Source: Candidatus Polarisedimenticolia bacterium (GTDB lineage: Bacteria > Acidobacteriota > Polarisedimenticolia > Gp22-AA2 > AA152). From it: a DNA stretch of 54,103 nt. The first letter of the stretch is position 1; each line of letters opens with the position of its first letter. Position numbers and translations under genes: made by a program. A model generated the notes under the pieces. The model saw nothing but the letters and a program-made list of their open reading frames with translations. It ran no database searches and was not told the DNA's origin. The DNA is taken from the NCBI GenBank assembly GCA_036004685.1, contig DASYRE010000045.1, forward strand, positions 1 to 54,103, read 5' to 3'. Positions 40,924 to 49,861 of this stretch are shown here, piece after piece.

Positions 40924-43452
40924 ATGCCCCTCGCTCCCGGCGCACGATTGGGTCCCTATGAAATCCTCGCCCTAATTGGCGCGGGGGGAATGGGCGAGGT
41001 GTATCGTGCCCGCGATCCCCGTCTGGGCAGGGAAGTGGCCATCAAGGTACTGCCCGATGAGGTCTCTGCGGATCGGGAGCGGTTGAGCCGCTTCGAGCAG
41101 GAGGCCCGCGCAGCCTCGGCCTTGAATCATCCCAACATCCTGGCGATCTTCGACATCGGGACGCAGAGTGATGTCCCGTACGTGGTCTCGGAGCTGCTCG
41201 AGGGGGAGACGCTGCGGGATCGGCTCGCCGGCGCGCCCCTGCCGGCGCGCAAGGCCACCGACTACGCGATCCAGATCGCGGAAGGCCTCGCGGCGGCGCA
41301 GGAGAGGGGAATCGTTCATCGCGACTTGAAGCCCGAGAACCTCTTCGTGACGGCGGACGGCAGGATCAAGATCCTCGACTTCGGCTTGGCCAAGGTGACC
41401 CGGCCTGACGCCCCGGGAGTTCCGCGGCCGGAGGCTCCGACGATTGCGACGGAGACGAGGCCGGGTGTGGTGATGGGAACCCTCGGGTACATGTCGCCGG
41501 AGCAGGTACGGGGCCAGCCGGCCGACCCCCGCTCGGACATTTTCGCTTTCGGGGCGGTCCTGTATGAAATGCTGACGGGACACCGGGCGTTCCGGCGCGC
41601 CACCGCCGCTGACACTATGAGCGCGATTCTCAAGGAGGAGCCGGAGTTCGCTCCGGCCCACCCGGGCGTCCCCCCACCACTCGAGCACATCGTCCTGCGT
41701 TGTCTGGAAAAGAGCCCCAAGGAGCGCTTCCAGTCTGCCCGCGACCTGGCCTTTGCTCTCCGGCAAAGCTCGAGTGCTTCCGCCGCTCCCCAATCGGTCT
41801 CCTCGCCGGCGCCGCGATCCCGCTTGATTCTCTGGCTGGCGCTTGGGGGCCTCGTGGTTTTGCTGGCCACGCTCTTCGCGGTGAATGCGGGCCGGATCCG
41901 TGGGCGGCTCCCGGTGGCGAGCGGGCCGGCTCGAATCCGATCGCTCGCCGTGTTGCCACTGGAAAACCTCTCACGGGACCCGGAGCAGGAATACTTCGCC
42001 GATGGAATGACCGACGAGCTCATCGCCGACATCTCCCAGATCGGCGCGCTCCGCGTCATCTCGCGCACCTCGGTGATGGAGTACAAGGGCGCGAAGAAAC
42101 CGTTGCCCGAGATCGCGCGGGCTCTGAACGTGGACGCGATGGTCGAGGGCTCGGTGCTGCGCTCCGGAGACCGGGTGCGAATCACGGCGCAGTTGATCGA
42201 CGCGAAGAGCGATCGGCATCTCTGGGCGAAAAGCTACGAGCGCGACATGAAGGAGGTTCTGGCCCTGCAAAGCGAGGTGGCGCGCGCGATCGCCGGAGAG
42301 ATTCGGGTCAAGATCACGCCGCAGGAGCAGGCGCGGCTCACGACCGCCCGTCCGATCGAGCCGGAAGCTCTCGAGGCGTATCTCCTGGGCCGCCATCACC
42401 TGGACGCCGGGAGCCCGGAGGGGTTGCCGAAGGCGCTTCGATACTTCCAGCTGGCGCTCGAGAAGGAGCCGCGCTACGCGCTCGCCTACACCGGGATCGC
42501 GGATTACTACAGCATCCTGTCCTTCTACAGCCGGCTGTCTCCCAAGGAGGCGTTCCCGCAAGCGAAGGCCGCGGTGATGAAGGCGTTGGAGATCGACGAG
42601 AATCTGGCGGAGGGGCACTCCTCCCTGGCCTACGTTCTGGCCTATTACGACTGGGACTGGAGCGGGGCGGAGAGGGAGTTCAAGCGCGCGCTCGAGTTGA
42701 ATCCCAGCTATGCCTCGGGCCACCACTCTTACAGCAGATACCTCGCGGCCAGGGGCCGCCTGGAGGAAGCGACGACCGAGATCGAGCGCGCCCAGGAGCT
42801 GGATCCTCTCGCGCCGTGGCTCAAGGCAAACAAGGCGATGCTTGCGTACTTCGGCGGCGACTACGGCCAGGCCATCAAGGAGCTGAACGTCACGCTGGAG
42901 CTGAGCCCGGACTTCGCCGTCGCGATCTGGGGCCTCGGCCTGGCCTATGAGCAAGAGGGGAAGTACGAGGAGGCCCTGGCCGCCCTGCAAAAGACGACAA
43001 CCCTCTCGCCCAGCCTGAACTTCAAGGCATCGCTGGGTCATGCGTACGGGGCTGCGGGGAAGAAGCGCGAAGCACGAGCGGTGCTCGATGCCTTGATGGA
43101 GCAAGCCAAGCAAAGGTACGTTCCGTCGTACTATTTCGCTTTGACGCATGCCGGACTGGGCGAGAAGGATCGAGCGTTTGAATGGCTCGAGAAGGCGTGT
43201 GCGGAGCGCTCGACCCTGCTGGCCTATCTCAAGATGGACCCGAGGCTCGCGGGTCTGCGCTCGGACCCGCGGTTTGGGGACCTGTTTGCGGCGCGTCGGC
43301 CTCTCGCCGTGAAATCCACGAGCCGGAGGACGATGGAAGCTAGGGGAGGAGGATCCGGAGTGCCACTCCTCGTTGATCGGGATCGAGATGTAAGCTTGCG
43401 GAGACCCTTTCCTCTCTTCCGAGAAAGGCGTCGTGCAGAAGCAGGGACGTGA
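40924..43452 (+). CDS. Transmembrane Ser/Thr protein kinase with TPR sensor domain
   Basis: 842 residues from ATG 40924 (GTG 40915 possible). The Hanks-type kinase domain has the glycine loop [19 protein letters not shown] (H132) and DFG (D152), and ends near 280. A membrane helix follows ([20 protein letters not shown], about 300-320). The outer part begins with the [20 protein letters not shown] module seen in TPR-coupled kinases and cyclases, then TPR units to about 800 ([40 protein letters not shown]). After [16 protein letters not shown] a 45-residue Arg-rich tail overlaps the opposite-strand PAP2 gene by 113 bases; this may be non-native, since relatives normally end near that point. 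Confidence 0.95.
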   Translation: MPLAPGARLGPYEILALIGAGGMGEVYRARDPRLGREVAIKVLPDEVSADRERLSRFEQEARAASALNHPNILAIFDIGTQSDVPYVVSELLEGETLRDRLAGAPLPARKATDYAIQIAEGLAAAQERGIVHRDLKPENLFVTADGRIKILDFGLAKVTRPDAPGVPRPEAPTIATETRPGVVMGTLGYMSPEQVRGQPADPRSDIFAFGAVLYEMLTGHRAFRRATAADTMSAILKEEPEFAPAHPGVPPPLEHIVLRCLEKSPKERFQSARDLAFALRQSSSASAAPQSVSSPAPRSRLILWLALGGLVVLLATLFAVNAGRIRGRLPVASGPARIRSLAVLPLENLSRDPEQEYFADGMTDELIADISQIGALRVISRTSVMEYKGAKKPLPEIARALNVDAMVEGSVLRSGDRVRITAQLIDAKSDRHLWAKSYERDMKEVLALQSEVARAIAGEIRVKITPQEQARLTTARPIEPEALEAYLLGRHHLDAGSPEGLPKALRYFQLALEKEPRYALAYTGIADYYSILSFYSRLSPKEAFPQAKAAVMKALEIDENLAEGHSSLAYVLAYYDWDWSGAEREFKRALELNPSYASGHHSYSRYLAARGRLEEATTEIERAQELDPLAPWLKANKAMLAYFGGDYGQAIKELNVTLELSPDFAVAIWGLGLAYEQEGKYEEALAALQKTTTLSPSLNFKASLGHAYGAAGKKREARAVLDALMEQAKQRYVPSYYFALTHAGLGEKDRAFEWLEKACAERSTLLAYLKMDPRLAGLRSDPRFGDLFAARRPLAVKSTSRRTMEARGGGSGVPLLVDRDRDVSLRRPFPLFRERRRAEAGT

Positions 43453-44149
43453 AGTTGCCGACCGAAGCGCCGGCCAGAACGTCGGATGGATAGTGCCGGT
43501 CGCCTTCGACTCGCGCCCAGGCAGTCCCGGCCGCCATGGTGGTGAACAGCGCTCTCAGAGAGATCCGAGCCGTATCCGGCATATCGATGGCATCCAGGTT
43601 CCGAGAGCTCATGCCTGCGTAAGCGAAGGCTCGCGTGCTATGGCCTGAAGGGAAGCTGTGGTTGTCGGTCATGTCAGGCCGCTCCCGGCTAATGGACCGC
43701 TTGAGGAGGTTGGTCGCGCCCGAGGCCAGAAAGACCCCCGCCTCCTCCACAAGGAGACGTTTGATCCGGGACCACCAAGGATGATTCCCCCCGGGGACCG
43801 CAAGGGCGGTCCCCAACATTGCCAGGTCGGAAGCGGACCTTAGATCGTCGCTCGCCTTTTTCGCGCCGTTAACGGAGCCGAAGGCAGGCGTATTCTCGAC
43901 CGCCCAGTCGGAAATCTTCTTGTCCCAGCCCCCCGCGGCCACGACCGCCGCTCCTGCCGCCGGCCCCCAGGTGGCCGGATCGCGAAGCGCATTCACCGTG
44001 GCCGCTCGCCACCGTGCTCCGGTCGGCCAGAAGCGAGGGGCTCCATCCGCTTCCTTGCGGATGGGGACCGTCGTGCATCCACAGAGAAGAAGCAGGAAGA
44101 AGGTGACGAGGAACGAACGGCAAACCGGCACGACGGGCCTACCAATCAT
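43340..44149 (-). CDS. PAP2-superfamily phosphatase, lipoprotein type
   Basis: About 269 residues from ATG 44149, which places a lipoprotein signal at the start ([13 protein letters not shown]). The three PAP2 motifs are present: [25 protein letters not shown] and [16 protein letters not shown], giving the histidines and arginines that dephosphorylate lipid or sugar phosphates in the envelope. It begins 11 bases inside the end of the upstream PAP2 gene, so both are co-translated. Its 3' end overlaps the kinase gene by 113 bases on the other strand. Confidence 0.9.
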   Translation of the reverse strand: MIGRPVVPVCRSFLVTFFLLLLCGCTTVPIRKEADGAPRFWPTGARWRAATVNALRDPATWGPAAGAAVVAAGGWDKKISDWAVENTPAFGSVNGAKKASDDLRSASDLAMLGTALAVPGGNHPWWSRIKRLLVEEAGVFLASGATNLLKRSISRERPDMTDNHSFPSGHSTRAFAYAGMSSRNLDAIDMPDTARISLRALFTTMAAGTAWARVEGDRHYPSDVLAGASVGNFTSLLLHDAFLGREERVSASLHLDPDQRGVALRILLP

Positions 44150-45116
44150 GGGTCCAGACCAAGCCGGCTCCCTCTCCGGCCGGATCGAAGAAAGGTCGGA
44201 GCGTGGAGGTGACTGGGCCGGACTCGTGTTCATGTTCCAGGACCATTCTACCTACACTGTTCCCAAGTAGCGCGCCCACGATCACGTCGCTCGGAAAGTG
44301 CCGGCCCAGAGCCACGCGCGAGGCGCCGATCAGGCCGGCGGTGCCATAGGCGATCCAGGAGACCCATTTGTGGTCCCGGTAGACCTGGGCGAAGACGGTG
44401 GCGACGGTGAAAGCGCAGGTAGCGTGGCCGGAGGGAAAAGATCCCACGGTATCTCCCGACCGGGGGTGGTAGTTGAAGAACTTGCCCCGGGTGTCACCCG
44501 CCGGGCGTGTGCGCGCCGTCACGGTCTTCAGGGCGGAGCTCCAGAGGCCGGCGGTAAGCAGGGCTTCGGCGGAGAGACTCGAAGCTTCCGCGAGGCGGTC
44601 GTTGTGGCTCCACCGGCCGATGAGATAGCCCGTGCCGACAAGCGCTGCCCCGGGAACCGCATCTCCAAGAAAGGAGAATCCCCGCGCCAACCCCCCTCCC
44701 CGCTCTCGATTCTCGTTCTGGACGTAGGTCTGCACGTCCAAGTCCGTTCCCTCTCGATGACCCTGGCTAGAGGTCGACGCCAGGGAGACTCCCGCCAGAA
44801 TGGGGAGCGTGAACCCCTCCCGGCGGAGCTCCGAAGGCCACCAGGTGGTGAGCAAGAACCTCTGGTCTCGGAAGAAGCGGCCGAAGAGGTTCTGGCGCCA
44901 GTAGGGACGATCGGTCAAGGCGGAGACTTCCTTCTCCTCCGTCGGATCGGAGTCGGCAGGGGGCGCAAGGGACTCGGAGGACTCCGTTGGAGAGACGAGA
45001 GGCGCATCGACAGGGCGGGCCTCATCGGAGGGGGTTTCCTCCTGGGCGGCCGCGACGGAGAAGCCGAGGAGGGCAAGGAGAACGGCGACCCGGAGACAAG
45101 GGGCTTTGCCCGACAT
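44139..45116 (-). CDS. PAP2-superfamily phosphatase, secreted
   Basis: About 325 residues from ATG 45116, which gives a clean signal peptide (VAVLLALLGFSVAAAQ); the open frame continues further upstream without protein-like sequence. After an acidic linker come the PAP2 motifs KTVTARTRPAGD, GSFPSGHATCAFTVATV and ASRVALGRHFPSDVIVGALLG. It probably acts in the periplasm on undecaprenyl or phospholipid phosphates. It overlaps the next PAP2 gene by 11 bases; the two proteins share only the motifs, so they are not a recent duplicate. Confidence 0.9.
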   Translation of the reverse strand: MSGKAPCLRVAVLLALLGFSVAAAQEETPSDEARPVDAPLVSPTESSESLAPPADSDPTEEKEVSALTDRPYWRQNLFGRFFRDQRFLLTTWWPSELRREGFTLPILAGVSLASTSSQGHREGTDLDVQTYVQNENRERGGGLARGFSFLGDAVPGAALVGTGYLIGRWSHNDRLAEASSLSAEALLTAGLWSSALKTVTARTRPAGDTRGKFFNYHPRSGDTVGSFPSGHATCAFTVATVFAQVYRDHKWVSWIAYGTAGLIGASRVALGRHFPSDVIVGALLGNSVGRMVLEHEHESGPVTSTLRPFFDPAGEGAGLVWTHDW

Positions 45117-45241
45117 AGTGCCGAATTGAACGCCGGGCGCTGATGGACGCGGGCTCGGTTGGTTCGCGGCCCGATGGCCATCGAACGCCGGCCCGCATCC
45201 CCAGAGTGTCGAGGCGTTTGGTGAATGCAGGGGTGCGCCGA

Positions 45242-46270
45242 TCAGGGTATGGGAAGGTTGGCGCACCGGCTGTCGAAATTGCACTTGACGAGCTGGACGA
45301 CCTCTCCCGTGTTTTCCACTTCGAGGATGGTGCCGATCCCCCGAGCGTAATACTTTCGCGCGAACAGCCCGGGCTCCAGTAGGGAGTAGTTCTTCGTGAC
45401 GACGCAGTTCCCGGCACAGAACCGCTGCGCCAGTGCCCCAGGGACACCCTCGTCGAGCTCCGGGTCGTGACCGTAGGAGTACGTCGTGGACAAGATTTCG
45501 GTCACGTCCTCGGCGTTGCCCAGTGAAAATTCTTCGAGGTAGCCATCGCCCACCTTCGGCGAAGCCAGGGCGATGATGCCCGGCTTGTCGCCGTCGCGGC
45601 CTGCCTTGAAGGAGCCATCGATGTTGTCGAGCTCCGGTCTCATCGGCTTGTCGCCCTTGAAGGTCTCGTAATCCTTGGTCTCCTCGCCGAAGTACCAGAC
45701 GCTGCCATCCTTGCCGGGAACGTACCAGTCATCCGTGGCCTCAAGGAGGAAACCACCCTCGAAGACCAGATCCCGGAATACGATGCAGTCTACGCCGGCG
45801 ATCCGCTTCGTCTCGTTCACGACATCCACGGTGTTCACCTGCGTGGCGCTGCGGTACTCCCAGTGCTTCCCGACCCCCAGGGGGAAATACGGATTCGGCT
45901 TCGATGGACTCTTGGGGTTGTCGAAGCGGGCCGGTTTGAAATCGGGATCGTACTGACCTTCCCCGAGCACCCCGCAAGCGGCAAGACGGGTCTCATGTTG
46001 GCCCATGCAAAGCAGGGTTGCCTCATCCTGGGAGTCCGCCAGGTCGTCGAGGCAGGTCTTTTGCGCATTCAAGTTGATTATATTGAGGCAGATGGCTTTC
46101 CCGACGGCCCCATCGTCCGCGACGCTCGCCTTGCAGGCATCGAGCAGCAAGTCCGCCGTCTCCGTGCAGTAGCCTCCGCTCTGGGCGACACTCCTTCCGG
46201 TGAATGCGCCACCAAGGACGACCACGAGGACGAGCCCCAGGTGTACGAGAATGCGTCTCTTGCTCATCAT
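45242..46270 (-). CDS. Secreted protein of unknown function
   Basis: 342 residues; ATG 46267 is the better placed of two adjacent ATGs behind AGGAG. A signal peptide (ILVHLGLVLVVVLGGAFTG) is followed by a cysteine-bearing helical part (LLLDACKASVADDGAVGKAI; TLLCMGQHETRLAACGVLG). The main domain has PYFPLGVGKHWEYRS, GVDCIVFRDLVFEGGFLLEA, DDWYVPGKDGSVWYFGEE and FKAGRDGDKPGIIALASPK, a pattern shared by a set of secreted beta-rich proteins of unknown role. Several cysteines in the last third could form disulfides. It is transcribed away from the BNR-repeat gene. Confidence 0.75.
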   Translation of the reverse strand: MMSKRRILVHLGLVLVVVLGGAFTGRSVAQSGGYCTETADLLLDACKASVADDGAVGKAICLNIINLNAQKTCLDDLADSQDEATLLCMGQHETRLAACGVLGEGQYDPDFKPARFDNPKSPSKPNPYFPLGVGKHWEYRSATQVNTVDVVNETKRIAGVDCIVFRDLVFEGGFLLEATDDWYVPGKDGSVWYFGEETKDYETFKGDKPMRPELDNIDGSFKAGRDGDKPGIIALASPKVGDGYLEEFSLGNAEDVTEILSTTYSYGHDPELDEGVPGALAQRFCAGNCVVTKNYSLLEPGLFARKYYARGIGTILEVENTGEVVQLVKCNFDSRCANLPIP

Positions 46271-46619
46271 TTCTCCTGTCGAGTTTGACGCCCTCTGGAT
46301 TGCCTAACGTGACGTGCGAGACCTCACATTGGTTAGAGGCTCGTTCTCCTTCCAACCCTTCGCCACCACAGACATTTTTCTGCGCATCGACCCGCACGGG
46401 CAGTAGGCTCGACTCCTTCGATCCACAGTCTCGGCGAGCGATGTTCCCACCCGGCAAGCCCTCCACCGAAATTGAGTCCGCCGTTTTTGACCAGCTGAAG
46501 CCTCGCGAGGTGAGAGTTTTTTTCGCAACGTGCTCGACGTGGCGGCTCGGCGATCACTCCGTCGTGTGGCGACAGGAGCCCCGCTGGCAGCCTATAATCC
46601 TCGAACTCTGGGGGTCGTC
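46271..46619. other. Divergent intergenic region with a TATAAT element
   Basis: About 350 bases between the secreted unknown (leftward) and the BNR-repeat gene (rightward). A perfect TATAAT at 46593-46598 lies 22 bases before ATG 46620. No gene or repeat is seen. Confidence 0.5.
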
Positions 46620-49600
46620 ATGATGCCGAGGATTCGAGGTGTGCTCGTCAGCCTGGCGCTGGCGCTCGCTGCGCAGTCTGCCGCCGGCAGCCTCGCCGAG
46701 CAGATTCCCGAGGCGATGTATCAAGGATTGCGCTGGCGGATGATCGGACCGTTCCGCGGCGGACGCAACCGGGCGGTCGCCGGAGTTGCGAGCCAGCCCG
46801 GCGTCTTCTACACGGGCGCGGTGAACGGCGGCGTGTGGAAGACCGACGACTTCGGCCACACCTGGCGGCCGATCTTCGACGCCCAGCCGACCCAGTCCAT
46901 CGGCGACATCGCGGTCGCGCCTTCCAACCCGGACGTCGTCTACGTCGCCTCGGGAGAAGGGCTGCGCCGCCCCGATCTGTCGGTCGGCAACGGCATCTAT
47001 CGATCGAGCGACGCCGGATTGACCTGGACCCATCTCAAGGCCTTGCGCGACGGCCAGCAGATTCCGCAGCTGGCGATCGACCCGCACGATCCCGACCGGG
47101 TCTTCGCGGCCGTCCTCGGGCATCCCTTCGGACCCAGCGAGGAGCGCGGCATCTTTCGCTCGACCGATGGCGGCCGGAGCTGGACCAAGGTGCTGTACGT
47201 TGACGCGAACACCGGCGGGTACGACGTCGCCATCGATCCGTCCCGCCCCCGCATCGTGTACGCCACGCTTTTCGAATCGCGCCTCGCGCCCTGGGAGGAC
47301 GGCAACGTCTACGGCGCCCGAGGAGGGGTCTTCAAATCGTCCGACGGGGGCAACACGTGGCGCCGCCTGACCCGCGGACTCCCCGAGAATCTCCTGCAGG
47401 CCAACATCGCGATCGCCCGCAGCCGGCCGAAGCGCCTCTATCTCACCTTCTCGACGACGGTGCCGACCCAGTACGCCACCAACAAGGGGATGGGTTTCTA
47501 CCGCTCGGACGACCGCGGTGAGACCTGGTCCAAGGCGACCGACGATCCGCGCTCGGCGATGAAGATCGGCGGCGGCGATCTGCCCATCGCCGAGGCCGAT
47601 CCGACCGACCCCGACGTGGTGTACAGCTGCGGCATCATCCTGGGGAAATCCACCGACGGCGGCAAGACGTGGTCGAGCTTCAAGGGCGCGCCGGGCGGCG
47701 ACGACTATCAGAACCTCTGGATCAACCCGGGCAACCACGACATCATGCTGGCCGCCTCCGATCAGGGCACGGCGGTCACGGTCAACGGCGGCCGGACGTG
47801 GAGCTCGTGGTACAACCAGCCGACCGCGCAGCTGTACCACGTGATCACCACGCGCGAGTGGCCGTACAAAGTCTGTGGCGGCCAGCAGGAGAGCGGCTCT
47901 GTCTGCATCGCGAGCCGGGGCAACGACGGAGCCATCTCGAACCGCGATTGGCATCCGGTGAACGTGATCGAGTACGGCTACGTCGCGCCCGATCCGCGGA
48001 ACCCCGACATCATCTTCGGCGCCGGCCGCACGGTCGTCTCCCGGTACGACTGGAAGACCGGGCAGACCCGGAACATCACGCCGCTTCCGGTCCGGGGCGA
48101 GTACCGCGCCGAGCGCACCGAGCCCCTGGTCTTCTCGCCGATCGACCAGCGCACGCTCTACTACGCGACCAACGTCCTGTTCCGGACGACCGACTACGGC
48201 GAAACTTGGCAGGCTATTTCGCCCGATCTGGCGCATCCGAGCCCCGGCATTCCGCCCGGCGTCGGCCGCATGGCCGACAGCGACAAGGCCGCCCCCAAGA
48301 AGCGCGGCGCGATCTACGCGGTCGCGCCGTCGTTCAAGGCCATCACCACCCTTTGGGCGGGGACCGACGACGGCCGCATGTGGATCACGCGCGACGGCGG
48401 GCTGAGCTGGAAGGACATTACCCCGCCGGGGGTGAAGCCGTGGCACAAAGTCACCCAAATCGAGGCCTCCCACTACGACGACCGCACCGCGTACGTCTCG
48501 GTCAGCGGCCTGCGCGTCGACGATCCCGCCCCGTACGTCTACCGCACCGGTGACGGCGGGCGCAGCTGGCGGCTCATCGTTGCGGGTCTCGACTCCTCGC
48601 CGGTGAACGCGGTCCGCGAGGATCCCGTCCGGAAAGGGCTGCTGTTCGCCGCCACCGAGACCGGCGTATGGGTCTCGTTCGACGACGGCGGCGGATGGCA
48701 GCCGCTGCAGCTCAATTTGCCGCACAGCTCGATGCGCGATCTATGGATCCACGACCAGGACCTGATCGTCGCCACCCACGGGCGCTCGTTTTGGATCCTC
48801 GACGACATCTCGCCGCTGCGCCAGGCGCGGGCCGCCGCGGCGGGCGCCGACCTGCTGTTCACGCCGGCGGTGGCGATTCGCGCCCCGCAGTCGACCTACG
48901 CCGAGACCCCGATTCCGCCCGACGAGCCGCAGGCGCAGAACCCGCCGAGCGGCGCGGTGATCGACTACTACCTCGGCCGGCCGGCGCCCGGTCGCCTGAC
49001 CATCGAGATTCTCGACGCGGCCGGCAGCGTGCTTCGCGCCTTCGCGAGCGACGATCCGCCGGAGCTCACGCCCGAGGAGCTGCGAGAGCAGATGATCCCT
49101 CCCTCCTGGGTGCGCCTGCCCCGGAACCCCGAGACCTCGGCCGGCATGCACCGCTTCGTGTGGGACCTGCATCACGAAAGGCCGGTGTCGGTCACGCACG
49201 AGTATCCGATCACGGCGGTGCCGCACGATACGCCCCGCCATCCGCTCGGGCCGCCGGCCGTGCCGGGCCGGTATACCGTGCGGCTCACGACCGCCGGCCA
49301 ATCGCACACGGCGCCCCTGATCGTGAAACTCGATCCACGCGTGAAGACCTCGCAATCCGGGCTGCAGGAGATGTTCGCCCTGCAGAAGAGGCTGGCGGGC
49401 TTCGTGGAGCGCAGCTCGCGGGCGGTCTTGCAGGCGGTGTCGCTGCAGGAGCAGGCGGCCGCGCTCGAGCCGGCGGCCGCCCTGGCCGAGGCGCTCAAGA
49501 CGTTCACCGCGCGGGTGTCGGCCGCGCTCGAAGGGCCGGAAGACCCCGCGGCGGGCGCGGCGAAGCCGAGCGGGCTGAAAAACGTGAACGACGACGCCTA

Positions 49601-49826
49601 CTCGGTCTACGGCATCGTCGGTCAGGCCGACGCGGCGCCGACCTCCGCCCAGCGCGCCGCGGCGGCGAAGATCGAGCGCGACCTCGCGCCGGCCATCGCC
49701 GCGTGGGAGAGGATCGTGAAGATCGATCTCCCGGCGCTCAATTCCAGTTTGCGGCGGGCCGGGTTGCGGGCGCTCGATCCGGCGCGGCCTCCGCGGAGCG
49801 GTGAGAGCCAGGGGAACCAGGAGTAG
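46620..49826 (+). CDS. Secreted sortilin/BNR-repeat (VPS10-like) beta-propeller protein
   Basis: About 1068 residues from ATG 46620 with a signal peptide (VLVSLALALAAQSAAGS). Repeated Asp-box motifs of the S/T-x-D-x-G-x-T-W form (KTDDFGHTWRPIF, RSSDAGLTWTHL, RSTDGGRSWTKV, KSSDGGNTWRRL, RSDDRGETWSKA, KSTDGGKTWSSF) build two propellers. The active-site-like string RWRMIGPFRGGRNRAVAGVA and GVWKTDD near the N-terminus are typical of the large secreted glycosyl-hydrolase-like group found in Acidobacteriota and Bacteroidetes. A C-terminal helical region (about 930-1060) is also usual. Substrate is unknown. It is followed 35 bases later by a TonB receptor, so the two may work together. Confidence 0.95.
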   Translation: MMPRIRGVLVSLALALAAQSAAGSLAEQIPEAMYQGLRWRMIGPFRGGRNRAVAGVASQPGVFYTGAVNGGVWKTDDFGHTWRPIFDAQPTQSIGDIAVAPSNPDVVYVASGEGLRRPDLSVGNGIYRSSDAGLTWTHLKALRDGQQIPQLAIDPHDPDRVFAAVLGHPFGPSEERGIFRSTDGGRSWTKVLYVDANTGGYDVAIDPSRPRIVYATLFESRLAPWEDGNVYGARGGVFKSSDGGNTWRRLTRGLPENLLQANIAIARSRPKRLYLTFSTTVPTQYATNKGMGFYRSDDRGETWSKATDDPRSAMKIGGGDLPIAEADPTDPDVVYSCGIILGKSTDGGKTWSSFKGAPGGDDYQNLWINPGNHDIMLAASDQGTAVTVNGGRTWSSWYNQPTAQLYHVITTREWPYKVCGGQQESGSVCIASRGNDGAISNRDWHPVNVIEYGYVAPDPRNPDIIFGAGRTVVSRYDWKTGQTRNITPLPVRGEYRAERTEPLVFSPIDQRTLYYATNVLFRTTDYGETWQAISPDLAHPSPGIPPGVGRMADSDKAAPKKRGAIYAVAPSFKAITTLWAGTDDGRMWITRDGGLSWKDITPPGVKPWHKVTQIEASHYDDRTAYVSVSGLRVDDPAPYVYRTGDGGRSWRLIVAGLDSSPVNAVREDPVRKGLLFAATETGVWVSFDDGGGWQPLQLNLPHSSMRDLWIHDQDLIVATHGRSFWILDDISPLRQARAAAAGADLLFTPAVAIRAPQSTYAETPIPPDEPQAQNPPSGAVIDYYLGRPAPGRLTIEILDAAGSVLRAFASDDPPELTPEELREQMIPPSWVRLPRNPETSAGMHRFVWDLHHERPVSVTHEYPITAVPHDTPRHPLGPPAVPGRYTVRLTTAGQSHTAPLIVKLDPRVKTSQSGLQEMFALQKRLAGFVERSSRAVLQAVSLQEQAAALEPAAALAEALKTFTARVSAALEGPEDPAAGAAKPSGLKNVNDDAYSVYGIVGQADAAPTSAQRAAAAKIERDLAPAIAAWERIVKIDLPALNSSLRRAGLRALDPARPPRSGESQGNQE

Positions 49827-49861
49827 CTCGTCTCCTTCCCAGCGGATGTCGGAGAGCCCTC

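Noticed and set aside
46554-48725. Reverse-strand open frame of more than 700 codons over the BNR-repeat gene
   Set aside because: The forward strand has repeated Asp-box motifs; the reverse translation has no recognisable domain.
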